Assembly (NCBI GenBank): GCA_023381645.1
Contig: JAMCRJ010000076.1
Span: forward strand, 1-64,000
Reading direction: 5' to 3'
Source of the DNA: Gammaproteobacteria bacterium
GTDB taxonomy: Bacteria > Pseudomonadota > Gammaproteobacteria > Acidithiobacillales > Acidithiobacillaceae
DNA: 64,000 bases
Made by a program: the position numbers and the translations under genes. The notes beneath the pieces were generated by a model. That model saw nothing but the letters and a program-made list of their open reading frames with translations, searched no databases and was not told where the DNA came from. This document shows, piece by piece, positions 25,093 to 35,406 of this stretch (the stretch's first letter is position 1; each line of letters begins with the position of its first letter).

Positions 25093-26520
25093 ATGAATCT
25101 GAAGAGTCGCTTTGCACCCAGCCCCACCGGTTACCTGCACCTTGGCAATGCCCGCACAGCCCTTTTCGCCTGGCTGGCGGCGCGTGGCGCGGGTGGAACA
25201 TTCATTTTGCGTCTGGAAGATACAGATCAGCAGCGTTCCCCCGAGATCTATGAGAGGGCACTGCTGGAAGATCTGCGGTGGTTCGGCATCGACTGGGACG
25301 AAGGTCCGGATCGGGGTGGCGATCACGGCCCCTACCGGCAGATGGAGCGTCTGGCCGTCTATGACCAGTACTATGCCCGTTTGCAGGCCAGCGGACAGGC
25401 CTATGCCTGCTATTGCAGCGCCGACGAACTGGCCGCGGAGCGCGCCGTGCAGCGCTCCGCCGGAAACGCGCCACGCTATGGAGGGCGCTGCCGTCACCTC
25501 GGCGCCGCCGCGCGGGCCGAGCGCGAGGCTGCCGGGTTATTGCCTACCCTGCGGTTCCGGGTGCCGGATCAGGGCACCCTCACGGTGCCGGATCTGGTCT
25601 GGGGCGAGCGACATTATGCGCTGGCCGATCTGGGGGATTTTGTCATCCGTCGCAGCGACGGTAGCCCGGCGTTTTTTTTCGCCAATGCGGTCGACGATGC
25701 GCTGATGGAGGTGAATCTGGTTTTGCGCGGTGAGGATCATCTGACCAATACGCCCCGGCAAATTCTGATATTGCAGGCGCTGGGTTTACCGGTTCCCGCT
25801 TATGGGCACCTGCCTTTGTTGCTTGGGGCCGACAGTCAGCCCCTGTCCAAACGATACGGGGCTGTCAGCCTGCGTGATTTGCGCAAGGACGGTTATCTGG
25901 CCGCGGCGCTGCGCAACTACCTCGCCCGTCTGGGTCATCATTACAGCGCGACGGGCTTTCTGGATAGCAGGGCGTTGGCGCAGGGTTTTTCGCTGAACCA
26001 GATCAGCCGGGCGCCTGGCCATTTTGATATGGTGCAGTTGCAGCACTGGCAGCACGAAGCGGTGCAGTCGCTGGACGAGACCGCCGTCTGGAGCTGGCTG
26101 GCGCCACTGCTGCGGGGTAAGGTGCCGATAGGGCTGGAAATGCCTTTCGTGGCGGCGGTGCGTGCCAATATCCTGCTGCCTGGCGATGCCCTGGATTGGG
26201 CCGAGCGCTGTTTCGGCGCTCCCGCGTTGGCTGCGGACGCGGTCGAGGCCATCATCGGAGTCAGTCCTGAGTTCTGGTCCGTCGCTCAGGCGACGCTGCA
26301 GGCGTCGGGTGGAGACCACCGGCGCTGGACAAAGGCCCTGCAGCAGGCTAGCGGGTATCGCGGCAAGGCGTTGTTCATGCCCCTGCGCGCCGCACTCACC
26401 GGGCTCACCCACGGCCCGGAGCTGGCGGTGCTCCTCCCCCTCATCGGCGAAGAGCGCGCTCTGGCGCGTCTCCATACCGCTGCCCAACGCCCCTCAACGC
26501 CTGTCGAGACCACCCTATGA
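25093..26520 (+). CDS. gltX: Glutamyl-tRNA synthetase
   Basis: Class I synthetase charging tRNA with glutamate. HIGH-equivalent [12 protein letters not shown] (~8-19) and KMSKS-equivalent QPLSKRYG (~247-254) are present; length from this start is 475 residues. A cysteine pair near residues 108-110 (ACYC) belongs to the usual zinc or insertion region. Acidithiobacillus is known to carry two GluRS paralogues with different tRNA preference, so this may be only one of two. The frame stays open to 24988, and nearer Met codons at 25063 and 25072 are possible starts; none has a strong ribosome site. Overlaps cysS by ATGA. Confidence 0.9.
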   Translation: MNLKSRFAPSPTGYLHLGNARTALFAWLAARGAGGTFILRLEDTDQQRSPEIYERALLEDLRWFGIDWDEGPDRGGDHGPYRQMERLAVYDQYYARLQASGQAYACYCSADELAAERAVQRSAGNAPRYGGRCRHLGAAARAEREAAGLLPTLRFRVPDQGTLTVPDLVWGERHYALADLGDFVIRRSDGSPAFFFANAVDDALMEVNLVLRGEDHLTNTPRQILILQALGLPVPAYGHLPLLLGADSQPLSKRYGAVSLRDLRKDGYLAAALRNYLARLGHHYSATGFLDSRALAQGFSLNQISRAPGHFDMVQLQHWQHEAVQSLDETAVWSWLAPLLRGKVPIGLEMPFVAAVRANILLPGDALDWAERCFGAPALAADAVEAIIGVSPEFWSVAQATLQASGGDHRRWTKALQQASGYRGKALFMPLRAALTGLTHGPELAVLLPLIGEERALARLHTAAQRPSTPVETTL

Positions 26521-27905
26521 CCAATCTGCCCGTAGTGACCCTCTTTGACACCTTGCGCCGCCGTAAAACGCCGCTAGAGGTACTGCGCCCCAATTATGTG
26601 GGACTCTATGTCTGCGGGATGACCGTATACGACTTCTGTCATCTCGGTCATGCCCGGGTCATGGTCACCTTTGATACGGTGGTGCGCTATCTGCGTGAGC
26701 GCGGCTACGAGGTGACCTACGTTCGCAATATCACTGATATCGACGACAAGATCATTCATCGGGCGTTGGAGTGTGGCGAGTCCATTCAGTCCCTCACGGC
26801 ACGTTTCATCGACGCCATGCACGAAGATGAGGCGGCGTTGCTCTGCCGGAGACCTGATCTGGAACCGCGGGCGACGGAGCATGTGGGTGCCATGCAAACC
26901 CTGATCGGCGAACTCATCCATAGAGGGCATGCCTATGTGGCGGCCAATGGTGATGTGTACTATGCGGTGCGCAGCTTTCCGGAGTATGGCCGTCTGTCCG
27001 GCAAGTCCATTGACGAGTTGACGTCGGGTGCGCGGGTCGAGGTCGGCGAAGACAAACGCGATCCTCTGGATTTTGCCCTGTGGAAAGCGGCCAAGCCCGG
27101 CGAGCCGTCCTGGCCTTCAGCGTGGGGAGAGGGGCGGCCGGGCTGGCATATCGAGTGCTCTGCCATGTCCGCCGATACCCTGGGCTGCGCCTTTGATATA
27201 CATGGTGGCGGTGCCGACCTGCAGTTCCCGCATCATGAGAATGAAATCGCCCAGTCCCGTGGCGCGGGCTGTGCTTTTGCCCACTACTGGATGCACAACG
27301 GCTTTGTCCGCATCAACGACGAGAAAATGTCAAAATCCCTGAACAATTTCTTCACGGTGCGGGAGCTTATGCCCCGCTATTCCGGCGAAGTGCTGCGTTT
27401 TTTCATTCTCTCCAGCCATTATCGTAGCCCATTGAATTATGCGGAAGAGGCGCTGGAGCAGGCGAGGGCGGGTCTCACCCGGCTCTATACCGCGCTGCGC
27501 GGGATGCCCAGGCCTAAAATCGTGGCGGAGATGGGTAGCGAGTGGCGGGAGCGTTTCCATACCGCCATGAGCGATGATTTTCATACGCCGGCAGCCCTTG
27601 CCGTGCTTTTTGATCTGGCCCGCGAACTGAATCGCCTGCGGGACGAAGGCAGTGAGGTGGCAGCGCCGCTCGCCACCCTGTTACGGGAACTGGCGGGCGT
27701 GTTGGGCTTGCTGCAACAGGATGCCGAAGGTTTTCTTCGCGGCGACGACGCGGACGCGTCCTGGATCGATGCGCGTATTGCCGCGCGCGCCGCGGCGCGG
27801 CAAGCCCGTGATTTTGCCGGAGCCGATGCCATCCGGCAGGAATTGACCGCCGCCGGAGTCATCCTCGAAGACGGTCCCGGCGGCACCACATGGCGGCGGG
27901 AATGA
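26517..27905 (+). CDS. cysS: Cysteinyl-tRNA synthetase
   Basis: Class I synthetase for tRNA-Cys. HIGH-type motif CHLGHARV (~42-49) follows the zinc cysteine in [18 protein letters not shown] and HHENEIAQS hold further zinc ligands; KMSKSLNN is the second signature. At 462 residues it is of normal length. ATG overlaps the gltX stop (ATGA), giving a gltX-cysS operon. Ends 42 bp before the convergent RNase E stop. Confidence 0.96.
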   Translation: MTNLPVVTLFDTLRRRKTPLEVLRPNYVGLYVCGMTVYDFCHLGHARVMVTFDTVVRYLRERGYEVTYVRNITDIDDKIIHRALECGESIQSLTARFIDAMHEDEAALLCRRPDLEPRATEHVGAMQTLIGELIHRGHAYVAANGDVYYAVRSFPEYGRLSGKSIDELTSGARVEVGEDKRDPLDFALWKAAKPGEPSWPSAWGEGRPGWHIECSAMSADTLGCAFDIHGGGADLQFPHHENEIAQSRGAGCAFAHYWMHNGFVRINDEKMSKSLNNFFTVRELMPRYSGEVLRFFILSSHYRSPLNYAEEALEQARAGLTRLYTALRGMPRPKIVAEMGSEWRERFHTAMSDDFHTPAALAVLFDLARELNRLRDEGSEVAAPLATLLRELAGVLGLLQQDAEGFLRGDDADASWIDARIAARAAARQARDFAGADAIRQELTAAGVILEDGPGGTTWRRE

Positions 27906-27947
27906 GGCACTGCTACGCCCCGGTTTGTAGCGCGACGTAGCCGTTGC

Positions 27948-30296
27948 TCAGCCGTCGCCCAGCGGGAAAGACTGCTGCTCGGCTTCACCAGGGGCGGCAA
28001 CAGATACTGCCCCCGCATGTTCTGCCGCCTCCACGGCCAGTAAGTCACCCTGTACGGGTTCCGGGATGGGCTCCTGTCGCATTGCCACCGGCATGGATTC
28101 CCAAGTGGCGTCTTTGACCGGTTCTTGAACGGTCAAAGACGTGGGCTCCTCTGCGGGCAGGCTTTCTGCCTCCCGTGCCGGATCACTTTCAACGATCAGA
28201 TCGGCAACCGAAGCCCGCGTCGTGGCGGGGACCAGCATCTGGTGCCAGTCGGCGGCGGCAGGTACCGAGCCAGGATAGACGAGCTCCTCCGGGACATGGC
28301 TGTCATCTTCGGGGCCCGCCAGCAGATCGTTATCCTGAAATCCCTCTGTCGTGTAGCTGTCCTCGGGGACTTCCTCCTCTGCCGAAGAGGATTCTGCACC
28401 ATTCTCTCCACCCTGGGTGGAACGCCGGGCGCGCGCCCGGCGTCCGCCGCGGCGGCGGCGCCGGGCACTGCGCCCTTCGCCGCCTTTTTCCTGCTCATCG
28501 CTGCTGGTCTCGCTGGCCTGCTCCGTGCTTGCCGCCATCTCGGCACCACTGGTTTCCGCCAGGAAAGTCGCGGCATCAATGGGCACATAACGGGATACCA
28601 GCGCCCGTACCAGCCGGGCCAGAATGCCTTCTTCCGGCGGAACGACCTTGGTGGGACCTTTCGCTTTCGGGCCGCTGAGTGCCGGTGACGTGCGCAGTGG
28701 TGGCAACACCTCGGGCGGTGGCGGAGCGGTCAACGGACTCAGCGCCGCGGATTCGTTTGTCGGGCGGCTGGGGCGTGCGGGCAGCGTGTTGCCTTCACCA
28801 CCGGGTGCCGGAGCCGTCCGGCTGCTGCCGGCCTCCACGCGCGTCCGCTGAATCTGGTAATGGGGCGTAACCATCTCCGGCGTGGGAATGATCAGAATAC
28901 GGGTGTCTGTTTTGGCCTCGAGTTCCAGAATCTGGCGGCGTTTTTCGTTGAGCAGATAGACGGCCACATCCACCGGTACCTGACACTCCACCTCGGCGGC
29001 ACCGGTTTTCATGCACTCCTCATACAGCAGGCGCAGGACGTGCATGCTGGTGGCTTCGCAGCCCCGTATCTGACCGGTACCGTTGCAGCGCGGGCAAGGC
29101 TCGGAAGAGGCTTCCTCCAGACTGGCGCCCAGACGTTGGCGGGACATTTCCATGAGGCCAAAGCGGGAGATGCGCCCCAACTGTACCCGTGCCCGATCCA
29201 GTTTGAGGGCCTCCTTGAGTTTGTTCTCCACTTCGCGCTGGTGTTTGGGGGATTCCATATCGATGAAATCGACCACGATGAGCCCGCCCAGATCACGCAG
29301 GCGAATCTGCCGGGCGATCTCCTCCGCGGCTTCCAGGTTGGTCTGAAATGCGGTCTCCGCGATGTCCTGGCCCTTGGTGGCGCGCCCCGAATTCACGTCG
29401 ACGGCCACCAGCGCTTCGGTGTGGTCGATGACGATGGCCCCCCCCGATTCCAGGCGCACTTCGCGGCTGAATGCGGACTCGATCTGCTGCTCGATCTGAT
29501 AGCGGGAGAAAAGAGGTACGTCGTTGTCGTAGTATTTCAGGCGATGCATCATTTTCGGCATCATGGAGCCCATGAACTGCACCGCAGCATTGTAGGCCCC
29601 TTCCTCGTCGATCAGCACCTCGCCGATATCTTCGGAAAAGTGATCGCGCAAGGCGCGGACCACGACGTTGCCCTCCTGATAAATCAGGAAAGGCGCGGCA
29701 CGCGGCGCCGCGGTATCGACGATGGCATGCCAGATCTGTTTGAGATATTCCAGGTCGCGCTGCAGGGCCTCCAGCTCCTGACCGATCCCCGCGGTACGGG
29801 CGATGACGCCCATGTTTTCGGGGATGTCCAGGAGTTGCAGGTGCTGGCGAATCTGGGTGCGGTCCTCGCCTTCGATGCGCCGGGAGACGCCGCCGGCACG
29901 CGGATTGTTCGGCATCAGTACCAGATAGCGTCCGGCCAGACTGACGAAGGTGGTGAGTGCCGCACCTTTGCTGGAGCGTTCTTCCTTGTCTACCTGAACA
30001 ATGATTTCCTGACCTTCCCGCACCAGATCCTGAATGCGCTTGCGGCCCTGTTCCTGCTGCTGGAAGTATTCCCTGGCGATCTCCTTGAGGGGCAGAAAAC
30101 CATGCCGCTCGGCACCGTAGTCGACGAAGGCGGCTTCGAGGCTGGGTTCCACACGGGTGATTCGGCCCTTGTATATATTGCTTTTTTTCTGTTCTCGGTA
30201 CGCGCGTTCAATATCCAGATCGAGGAGTTTTTGACCATCTACCAAAGCCACCCGCAACTCCTCCGCGTGGGTAGCATTAATCAACATCCGTTTCAT
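27948..30296 (-). CDS. rne: Ribonuclease E
   Basis: Endoribonuclease for mRNA decay and rRNA/tRNA maturation. Catalytic half (1-510): S1 domain (~35-125), 5'-sensor and RNase H-like parts, catalytic Asp300 (AVDVNSG) and Asp343 (VVDFIDME), and the zinc-link CPRCNGTG (401-408). The C-terminal half (~510-782) is disordered, proline/acid-rich with an arginine-rich block (~625-650, [15 protein letters not shown]), a likely RNA-binding or degradosome scaffold. Shorter than E. coli RNase E (1061) but with a scaffold, so RNase E rather than RNase G. A 12-bp-arm palindrome lies within its 3' coding end. Confidence 0.93.
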   Translation of the reverse strand: MKRMLINATHAEELRVALVDGQKLLDLDIERAYREQKKSNIYKGRITRVEPSLEAAFVDYGAERHGFLPLKEIAREYFQQQEQGRKRIQDLVREGQEIIVQVDKEERSSKGAALTTFVSLAGRYLVLMPNNPRAGGVSRRIEGEDRTQIRQHLQLLDIPENMGVIARTAGIGQELEALQRDLEYLKQIWHAIVDTAAPRAAPFLIYQEGNVVVRALRDHFSEDIGEVLIDEEGAYNAAVQFMGSMMPKMMHRLKYYDNDVPLFSRYQIEQQIESAFSREVRLESGGAIVIDHTEALVAVDVNSGRATKGQDIAETAFQTNLEAAEEIARQIRLRDLGGLIVVDFIDMESPKHQREVENKLKEALKLDRARVQLGRISRFGLMEMSRQRLGASLEEASSEPCPRCNGTGQIRGCEATSMHVLRLLYEECMKTGAAEVECQVPVDVAVYLLNEKRRQILELEAKTDTRILIIPTPEMVTPHYQIQRTRVEAGSSRTAPAPGGEGNTLPARPSRPTNESAALSPLTAPPPPEVLPPLRTSPALSGPKAKGPTKVVPPEEGILARLVRALVSRYVPIDAATFLAETSGAEMAASTEQASETSSDEQEKGGEGRSARRRRRGGRRARARRSTQGGENGAESSSAEEEVPEDSYTTEGFQDNDLLAGPEDDSHVPEELVYPGSVPAAADWHQMLVPATTRASVADLIVESDPAREAESLPAEEPTSLTVQEPVKDATWESMPVAMRQEPIPEPVQGDLLAVEAAEHAGAVSVAAPGEAEQQSFPLGDG
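28109..28141. repeat. 12-bp-arm palindrome inside the rne coding region
   Basis: CGTCTTTGACCG (28109-28120) and its exact complement (28130-28141) flank nine bases within the codons for the disordered RNase E tail. It would form a very stable hairpin in rne mRNA about 190 nt before the stop. It may be a regulatory stem or a palindromic element inserted in frame. Confidence 0.6.
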
Positions 30297-30437
30297 AAGT
30301 TCTTCTTTCTCCGGCGCTCAACCCACAGGCCCACGGGGCCCACCAGGGAGCGCAGCGTTTGTAATTGGGACCGACGGGGTTACCCGTCGATGCTGAAATT
30401 GGGGCCGCGCTCCGAGAAGCGCAGCGTCCCAGGTCGA

Positions 30438-30467
30438 AATATATGCCATAAAAGAATAGAATCGCAA
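30438..30467 (-). promoter_or_regulatory. Candidate rne promoter and structured leader
   Basis: On the minus strand TTGCGA (30462-30467) and TATATT (30438-30443) are 18 bp apart. A start just downstream would give a leader of about 135 nt containing GC-rich hairpins, including GACGGG/CCCGTC. E. coli RNase E controls its own mRNA through a structured leader, so a similar role is plausible. Confidence 0.4.
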
Positions 30468-30492
30468 ATGAAAAAAGCACAGAGGCAGGGAA

Positions 30493-31446
30493 ATGGCGGA
30501 AAACGGGGTGCGGCAATGGCAGGTAACCGATGCGGAAGCCGGGCAGAGGCTGGATAACTTTCTCTTGCGGGTGATGAAAGGGGTGCCGCGCTCCCATATC
30601 TACAAAATCCTGCGCAGTGGCGAAGTTCGGGTGAACAAAGGGCGGGCGCGGCCGCATTACCACCTGGCAGAGGGCGACGTGCTGCGCCTGCCGCCGGTGC
30701 GGGTGGCGGTGCCCAGTGATCCCGCCGTACTGCCCGCCTACCTGCAGAGCCAGTTGGAGGCCGCTGTCCTTTACGAAGACACCCATCTGCTGGTGCTGGA
30801 CAAGCCCAGCGGGCTGGCCGTGCATGGGGGATCGGGCCTGAGCTGGGGTGTCATCGAGGCATTGCGACAGTTGCGGCCCGATGCCCGTGAACTGGAACTG
30901 GTACATCGCCTGGACCGCGACACCTCCGGCTGTCTGATATTCAGCAAGAAACGTTCGGCGCTGCGTGCGCTCCATGAAGCCCTGCGGGAGGGCCTCATGG
31001 AGAAACGTTATCTGGCGCTGGCGACGGGTGACTGGCAGGGCAAGGCGCGCTCCGTACGTCTGGCCCTGCGCAAGAACACCCTGCAGTCCGGCGAGCGCAT
31101 GGTGCGGGTGGACCCAGTGGAGGGTAAGGCTGCACATACGCGTTTTCTGCCACTGGAACATTTCTGCGGTGCGGTACTGTTGCAGGTGGACCTCGATACC
31201 GGGCGTACGCACCAGATTCGGGTTCACCTGCAAGCGATAGGGCATGCGGTGGCGGGGGATGAGAAATATGGCGATGCGATCTTCAACCAGCGCCTGCGCG
31301 CCCTGGGCCTGCGGCGACTTTTTTTGCATGCGGCCCTGGTGGCCTTCCGCCACCCGCAGGACGGCCGACCCATGCGCATCGAGGCCCCCCTGCCGGCTGA
31401 TCTGCAGGCTGTCCTGACCCATCTGCGTAAGGAATCCGCAGGATGA
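30493..31446 (+). CDS. rluC: 23S rRNA pseudouridine synthase, RluC type
   Basis: Isomerises uridines in 23S rRNA. N-terminal S4 RNA-binding domain (~17-75, QRLDNFLLRVMKG) followed by the RluA-family catalytic domain: active-site aspartate in HRLDRDTSG (~139-147), LDTGRTHQIRVH (~236-247) and GDEKYG. Length 317 is normal. Divergent from rne, as in E. coli, which supports RluC. The phosphatase gene downstream overlaps by ATGA. Confidence 0.93.
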   Translation: MAENGVRQWQVTDAEAGQRLDNFLLRVMKGVPRSHIYKILRSGEVRVNKGRARPHYHLAEGDVLRLPPVRVAVPSDPAVLPAYLQSQLEAAVLYEDTHLLVLDKPSGLAVHGGSGLSWGVIEALRQLRPDARELELVHRLDRDTSGCLIFSKKRSALRALHEALREGLMEKRYLALATGDWQGKARSVRLALRKNTLQSGERMVRVDPVEGKAAHTRFLPLEHFCGAVLLQVDLDTGRTHQIRVHLQAIGHAVAGDEKYGDAIFNQRLRALGLRRLFLHAALVAFRHPQDGRPMRIEAPLPADLQAVLTHLRKESAG

Positions 31447-32123
31447 TTCCGCCCCCCAGCGATTGCCGACTGATCATTTTCGATTGGGACGGTACCCTTA
31501 TGGACAGCATCTCTACCATCTGCGGCTGTCTGGCCCATGCTTTTGCCTATGCAGGGCTGGCGGATCGCGGTGCACAGCAGTACCGGGAAATTATCGGACT
31601 GGGACTGGAAGACGCCCTGGCGGCCCTTGCCCCCGATGCGGATAAGACTACCCGGGAACGGATTCTGGAGGGTTACCGGGAGTGCTTTTTCGGCACGCCA
31701 GTCCGTGAAATGCCCCTCTTTCCTGGGGTGGAAGACACGGTGGTGCAACTCGCCGATGCCGGCTATGAGATTGCCGTGGCCACCGGCAAAGCTCGCCGCG
31801 GCCTGGATCGGGTGCTGGGCGAGCATCCCCGACTCGCCGCTTGCGTCAGCGCCAGCCGCTGTGCCGATGAAAGTCGCTCCAAACCCGATCCCCTGATGCT
31901 TCACGAACTGCTGCAGCACTACGACCTGCCCCCCGCGGCGGCCATCATGGTGGGCGACACCGTGCATGATATGGAAATGGCCGTTGCCGCCGGGGTCTTG
32001 CCGGTGGGGGTGCTCTGTGGTGTACACGGCGCGGAACGCCTGGATGCCAGCGGTGCCGCGACGTGTTTTGCCGACCCCACCGCCTTGCCTGGGTGGCTCA
32101 TCCGCAACCGCACAGGGGGTTGA
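31443..32123 (+). CDS. gph: HAD phosphatase, phosphoglycolate phosphatase-like
   Basis: HAD hydrolase with DWDGTLMDS (nucleophile Asp13), an alpha-helical cap, the TGKARRG motif II, KPDP motif III and MVGDTVHDMEMA motif IV. It resembles Gph-type enzymes and the RluC-linked phosphatases seen in many proteobacteria. Overlaps rluC by ATGA. In an autotroph phosphoglycolate removal would be useful, but substrate is not proved; a pyrophosphatase or nucleotidase is possible. Confidence 0.85.
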   Translation: MIPPPSDCRLIIFDWDGTLMDSISTICGCLAHAFAYAGLADRGAQQYREIIGLGLEDALAALAPDADKTTRERILEGYRECFFGTPVREMPLFPGVEDTVVQLADAGYEIAVATGKARRGLDRVLGEHPRLAACVSASRCADESRSKPDPLMLHELLQHYDLPPAAAIMVGDTVHDMEMAVAAGVLPVGVLCGVHGAERLDASGAATCFADPTALPGWLIRNRTGG

Positions 32124-32232
32124 ATAGCCGTCGCAACATTCGGGATAATCTCAGGGATTCAGGATGCGGAGATATGATGGTACACTGTTTCATCGCTGGT
32201 GATCGGCGCAGGCGGCTCAAGGGCGGTGAGGA

Positions 32233-32802
32233 ATGATGGTATCTGCTGTTCTGCTGTTGGCGCTGTTATCGGCATGGGTATTGCTGGAGTTATCTCTGGA
32301 ATACTTTTTTCGTTCCCCCATGAACGCGAACAGGCAGGATGGCGGGTCTTCAAGAATATTCAACGTCGTGATCTTGTCCAGCGTCGGAAGCTGGGCTTGC
32401 GTGTTGGCGCTGGAAGTCCGCCAGGAGCCACATATCGCGCTTTATCTGCCGCGGGTGGGGGTTTCGTTACTGATGGCGGGACTAATGTTGCGAACCTACG
32501 CGATCATGACGTTGAGGAGATATTTCACCGTGGATCTGGCCATTCAGCCCGGACACCGGCTGATCCGGCATGGACCCTATCGCATGGTGCGCCATCCGTC
32601 CTATACGGGAGCGCTGCTCTGTTTTTTTGGGTTGGCGCTGTCGTTTGGCTACTGGGCTACAGCCATCCTGATCGTCGTTCCCGTCATTTTGGCCTACCTC
32701 TGGAGAATCGCCAAAGAGGAACGCATACTCGCGGATGCCTTCGGGATCGCTTATCAGGAATACCGCAACTGCACGTACTGCCTTGTTCCCGGTATCATTT
32801 AG
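32233..32802 (+). CDS. Isoprenylcysteine carboxyl methyltransferase-like membrane protein (189 aa)
   Basis: Integral membrane methyltransferase of the ICMT/PEMT group. Five or so hydrophobic helices lead to the SAM-binding signature HGPYRMVRHPSYTG (~116-129) and the C-terminal KEERILADAFGIAYQEYR (~160-177). Bacterial members methylate unknown small lipids or thiols. Two adjacent ATGs (32233 and 32236) are possible; GTGAGG spacing favours the second. Its end overlaps the convergent hydrolase gene by 8 bp. Confidence 0.8.
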   Translation: MMVSAVLLLALLSAWVLLELSLEYFFRSPMNANRQDGGSSRIFNVVILSSVGSWACVLALEVRQEPHIALYLPRVGVSLLMAGLMLRTYAIMTLRRYFTVDLAIQPGHRLIRHGPYRMVRHPSYTGALLCFFGLALSFGYWATAILIVVPVILAYLWRIAKEERILADAFGIAYQEYRNCTYCLVPGII

Positions 32803-33688
32803 CGGGTCCCTGCGAAGCGGCCAGGGCCGCATCCTGGTCCAACGCCGCGCGGATCTCCGCGGCATGAGTCAGCAACAGCGTATGCGAGCCTGACTCCAGG
32901 AGATGGAGCTGCGCCGTCGGCAAATGTGCAGCCATCGCCAGACCGACCTGCAGATTGTTCACATGATCCTGTGCACCCTGCCAGACATGCACTGGCACCC
33001 GGATATCCTCCAGGCGGAAGGGCCAGGGGCGGTTGAGCACCGCGAAATCGTCAGCCATCCCCGCAGTCCCTTGCCGTAAAGCCTCCCGCAAGTCGTCGCA
33101 AAGTTTCGCCAGAACGTCGGGCGCCGTCAGCAGGGCATGGTCCTGGGTAGCCATCTTTGCCGCAAACTGCGCCACGAAGCGCTCCGGCTTCTGCTGCACG
33201 CCCGCCATCCTGAGGCGCAACAACGCCCTGAAGAGCCACGGTGCATGGCGCACCAGGATAAAGATGACGTGGTCCTGAAGACCGAATGCGGATCGTACCC
33301 CGGGAAGCTCCGCTGGTCCCGGGCTGCTCGCCAGATGCACGGTGCGCACCCGCCCCGGCATGGCGCGGGCGCAGGCCAGCGCGTAGGGACCACCGCCGGA
33401 GAAACCCAGCACGTGAAAGGCGTCCAGCCCCAGATGGTTTGCCAGGACTTCGCCCGTCGCCGCCACTTCGGTCATGGTCAGTCCCGGCTGCCGGTCCGAT
33501 GCTCCATAACCCGCCCGGTCGAAGGCGATCCAGCGCAGACCGTTACGCAGGGCTGCAGGCAGCAACTCCAGTTGCAGGTGGGAGCCGGGCGTGCCATGAA
33601 GGAACAATACCGGCAACCTCCCGTTCGGGTCACCGATGTCTTCATAGGATATGACCCGGCCGGAATCCGAGGTGAATGACTGTTTCAT
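32795..33688 (-). CDS. Alpha/beta-fold hydrolase (297 aa)
   Basis: Serine hydrolase with the oxyanion segment HGTPGS (31-36), nucleophile elbow GFSGGG (Ser97), an acidic residue in WQGAQDHV and a histidine in ESGSHTLL near the C-terminus. A helical lid lies between ~125 and ~225. No signal peptide. Similar to many uncharacterised esterases or haloalkane-type hydrolases; substrate unknown. Confidence 0.83.
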   Translation of the reverse strand: MKQSFTSDSGRVISYEDIGDPNGRLPVLFLHGTPGSHLQLELLPAALRNGLRWIAFDRAGYGASDRQPGLTMTEVAATGEVLANHLGLDAFHVLGFSGGGPYALACARAMPGRVRTVHLASSPGPAELPGVRSAFGLQDHVIFILVRHAPWLFRALLRLRMAGVQQKPERFVAQFAAKMATQDHALLTAPDVLAKLCDDLREALRQGTAGMADDFAVLNRPWPFRLEDIRVPVHVWQGAQDHVNNLQVGLAMAAHLPTAQLHLLESGSHTLLLTHAAEIRAALDQDAALAASQGPAK

Positions 33689-33805
33689 CTTTCAGGCATT
33701 GTGTTCGGTCGCAGGCGATCTGCCAGGGCAATCCACTTCGTGCCGTCGGCAAGAATGCTCTGCCTGGCCGCTGCGCACGGTTGTACTCCACGCCATGGGG
33801 TGAAT

Positions 33806-34606
33806 CTACACCGTGGTATTTATCATGGAGATCACCGGATCCGATGCGTGTACGGCAATTATATTGATCCCAAATTGGAATGTTTTATAGCCTAACCCGG
33901 TAACGAATCCGATCAGTTCGTTTTCCTCTGATTTTATTTTTTCAATGAGCATGCCTGGCTTATTGCGTATTATCGTTTCCCTTGCGCCGTGAAGCACATC
34001 GATTTCCATCCCCTCGACGTCTATTTTGATAAAATCAACCCGTCCGCTTATCGCCTGATCAATGGCAATCATCCGCGTCTGGATGGTTTTTTCCTCTGAA
34101 TAGTCTATTTCCTGGCCAATGAATTCGTTGTTGGCTGATTTTTTCAATTCCAGGCTGCCGTAGCTCGACGGCAGGTTGTAGTCCGGTGACGGAACCCCGA
34201 TGAACCCGCTGCCGGCGCCGACGGCGGCCCATTCGGCCCTGGCGTTGAAGCAGTTGTTGATGGCGATGTTCCCTGCCAGCGCATAAAAAATTCTTTCCTG
34301 CGCTTCAAAGGCGACCACCGATCCCCAACCGTACATGAGCTTTGCCCACTCTATGGTGTGGACGCCTATATTGGCGCCGCAATCGATGGCAAAGACGCCG
34401 TCGCCATAATGAGTTCTTCTGGCAGATAACAACTGCAGGACGAGATCCACTTCGGGCTGGTCGAAAGACGATGACGTGAGTATTTGATGGCCAACGCCAA
34501 ATGCCCCGCCGGGAACGATCCTGTAGTCATTTCTGTTGACTATCATGGATCCATGATTGGTTGACGCCATGACAAATGCAATCGGTCTGAAGGTGGTCAA
34601 TGTCAA
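33806..34606 (-). CDS. FkbM-family SAM-dependent methyltransferase (266 aa)
   Basis: Shows the FkbM pattern: SAM-binding FAIDCGANIGVHTIEWAK (~71-88), acidic VAFEAQE (~97-103), and VDFIKIDVEGMEIDVLHGA (~189-207). Members methylate sugars, often in polysaccharides. It is richer in A+T than its neighbours, suggesting possible acquisition by transfer. Start is uncertain: TTG at 34606 or at 34600 (GAGGA seven bases upstream), or an ATG at ~34570. No glycosyltransferase genes are adjacent. Confidence 0.8.
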   Translation of the reverse strand: MTLTTFRPIAFVMASTNHGSMIVNRNDYRIVPGGAFGVGHQILTSSSFDQPEVDLVLQLLSARRTHYGDGVFAIDCGANIGVHTIEWAKLMYGWGSVVAFEAQERIFYALAGNIAINNCFNARAEWAAVGAGSGFIGVPSPDYNLPSSYGSLELKKSANNEFIGQEIDYSEEKTIQTRMIAIDQAISGRVDFIKIDVEGMEIDVLHGARETIIRNKPGMLIEKIKSEENELIGFVTGLGYKTFQFGINIIAVHASDPVISMINTTV

Positions 34607-34632
34607 ATCCTCATGAATTACAGATGCCTCGA

Positions 34633-35199
34633 TCAGGATCTATCGCGCTGATCCCCAGAAACTGGCGTGGCGTGGGAGCCCAGAGGGTTTGGGCCATAAC
34701 GGTTCTCTCCTGGGCTTCCGGGCAGGATGGTGAAGATGAAGATCGTAAGGCCCAGCGCGATGCCGATCAAGCCCAATATGCCCAAGACTATTGCCATACC
34801 GCCACTGGGCAGACCAGCCTGCAGATTTTGGGTATTGTGCATGATAGTGGCTCTAACCATCACGTATCCCAATGCCACGTCGAGCAATATCCCATTGATA
34901 AAGGATGCGCCTACCCACCAGCCCGTCCGTCCAATATCGTGAACACGACGGACCGTGACCATCAGCATTGGTACGACACTGGCCAGGACTGCCAGCCAGA
35001 ACCCCATCGCTACCATCGAAAGGAGAATGGAAAAGATGCCGGAATGATCGTGGGCCCGGACATAGATACCCAGTAGTTGTACGGCGATAACCAACAATAG
35101 ATAGAATAAAAAGAAATACCAGTATTCCGAGCGCGGTGCCCGGCCGCTTCTGGTAAAATACTTTCGATACCCCGACATAATGGCTTGTTGCATATTCAT
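34633..35199 (-). CDS. DUF805 membrane protein (188 aa)
   Basis: Four or so helices with the DUF805 marks: a polar start GYRKYFTRSGRAPRSEYWYFFL (the FxGRxxRxxYW box, split here as TRSGRAPRSEYW), and VRRVHDIGRTGWW (~84-96). AGGGGG precedes the ATG. Family function is unknown. It lies next to the 3' end of the tRNA-Leu gene on the same strand. Confidence 0.85.
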   Translation of the reverse strand: MNMQQAIMSGYRKYFTRSGRAPRSEYWYFFLFYLLLVIAVQLLGIYVRAHDHSGIFSILLSMVAMGFWLAVLASVVPMLMVTVRRVHDIGRTGWWVGASFINGILLDVALGYVMVRATIMHNTQNLQAGLPSGGMAIVLGILGLIGIALGLTIFIFTILPGSPGENRYGPNPLGSHATPVSGDQRDRS

Positions 35200-35267
35200 T
35201 TATGCCCCCTTTGTACCGAAATTGCAGCACGAGATGACGGTCAGGCGCAACGGCATTCATGAGAAGT

Positions 35268-35352
35268 TGGTGCGAAAGGCGAGACTCGAACTCGCACGGC
35301 CGTAACCGCTGGAACCTAAATCCAGTGCGTCTACCAATTCCGCCACTCTCGC
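35268..35352 (-). tRNA. tRNA-Leu (anticodon UAG)
   Basis: An 85-nt cloverleaf can be drawn: acceptor GCGAGAG pairing with CTTTCGC, the leucine D-loop (AATTGGTAGACGC), anticodon stem CTGGA/TCCAG around TTTAGGT (anticodon TAG), a variable arm with a short stem, TTCGAGTC in the T arm, and an encoded CCA at 35268-35270. All features are canonical for a bacterial tRNA-Leu. Confidence 0.95.
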
Positions 35353-35406
35353 ATTCGCGCTATCTTATGCGGAATGGCGTGTGTAGACAATGATCGGGGT
35401 GCGGAA

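Noticed and set aside
27912..27941. GCTACG/CGTAGC inverted repeat between cysS and rne as a terminator
   Set aside because: Six-bp arms with an 18-base loop and no T-run; too weak.
28860..30557. 565-codon plus-strand frame opposite rne
   Set aside because: Antisense shadow of the conserved RNase E catalytic domain.
33689..33805. Attachment-site copy of the tRNA-Leu 3' end beyond the FkbM gene
   Set aside because: No match to the tRNA 3' sequence was found.
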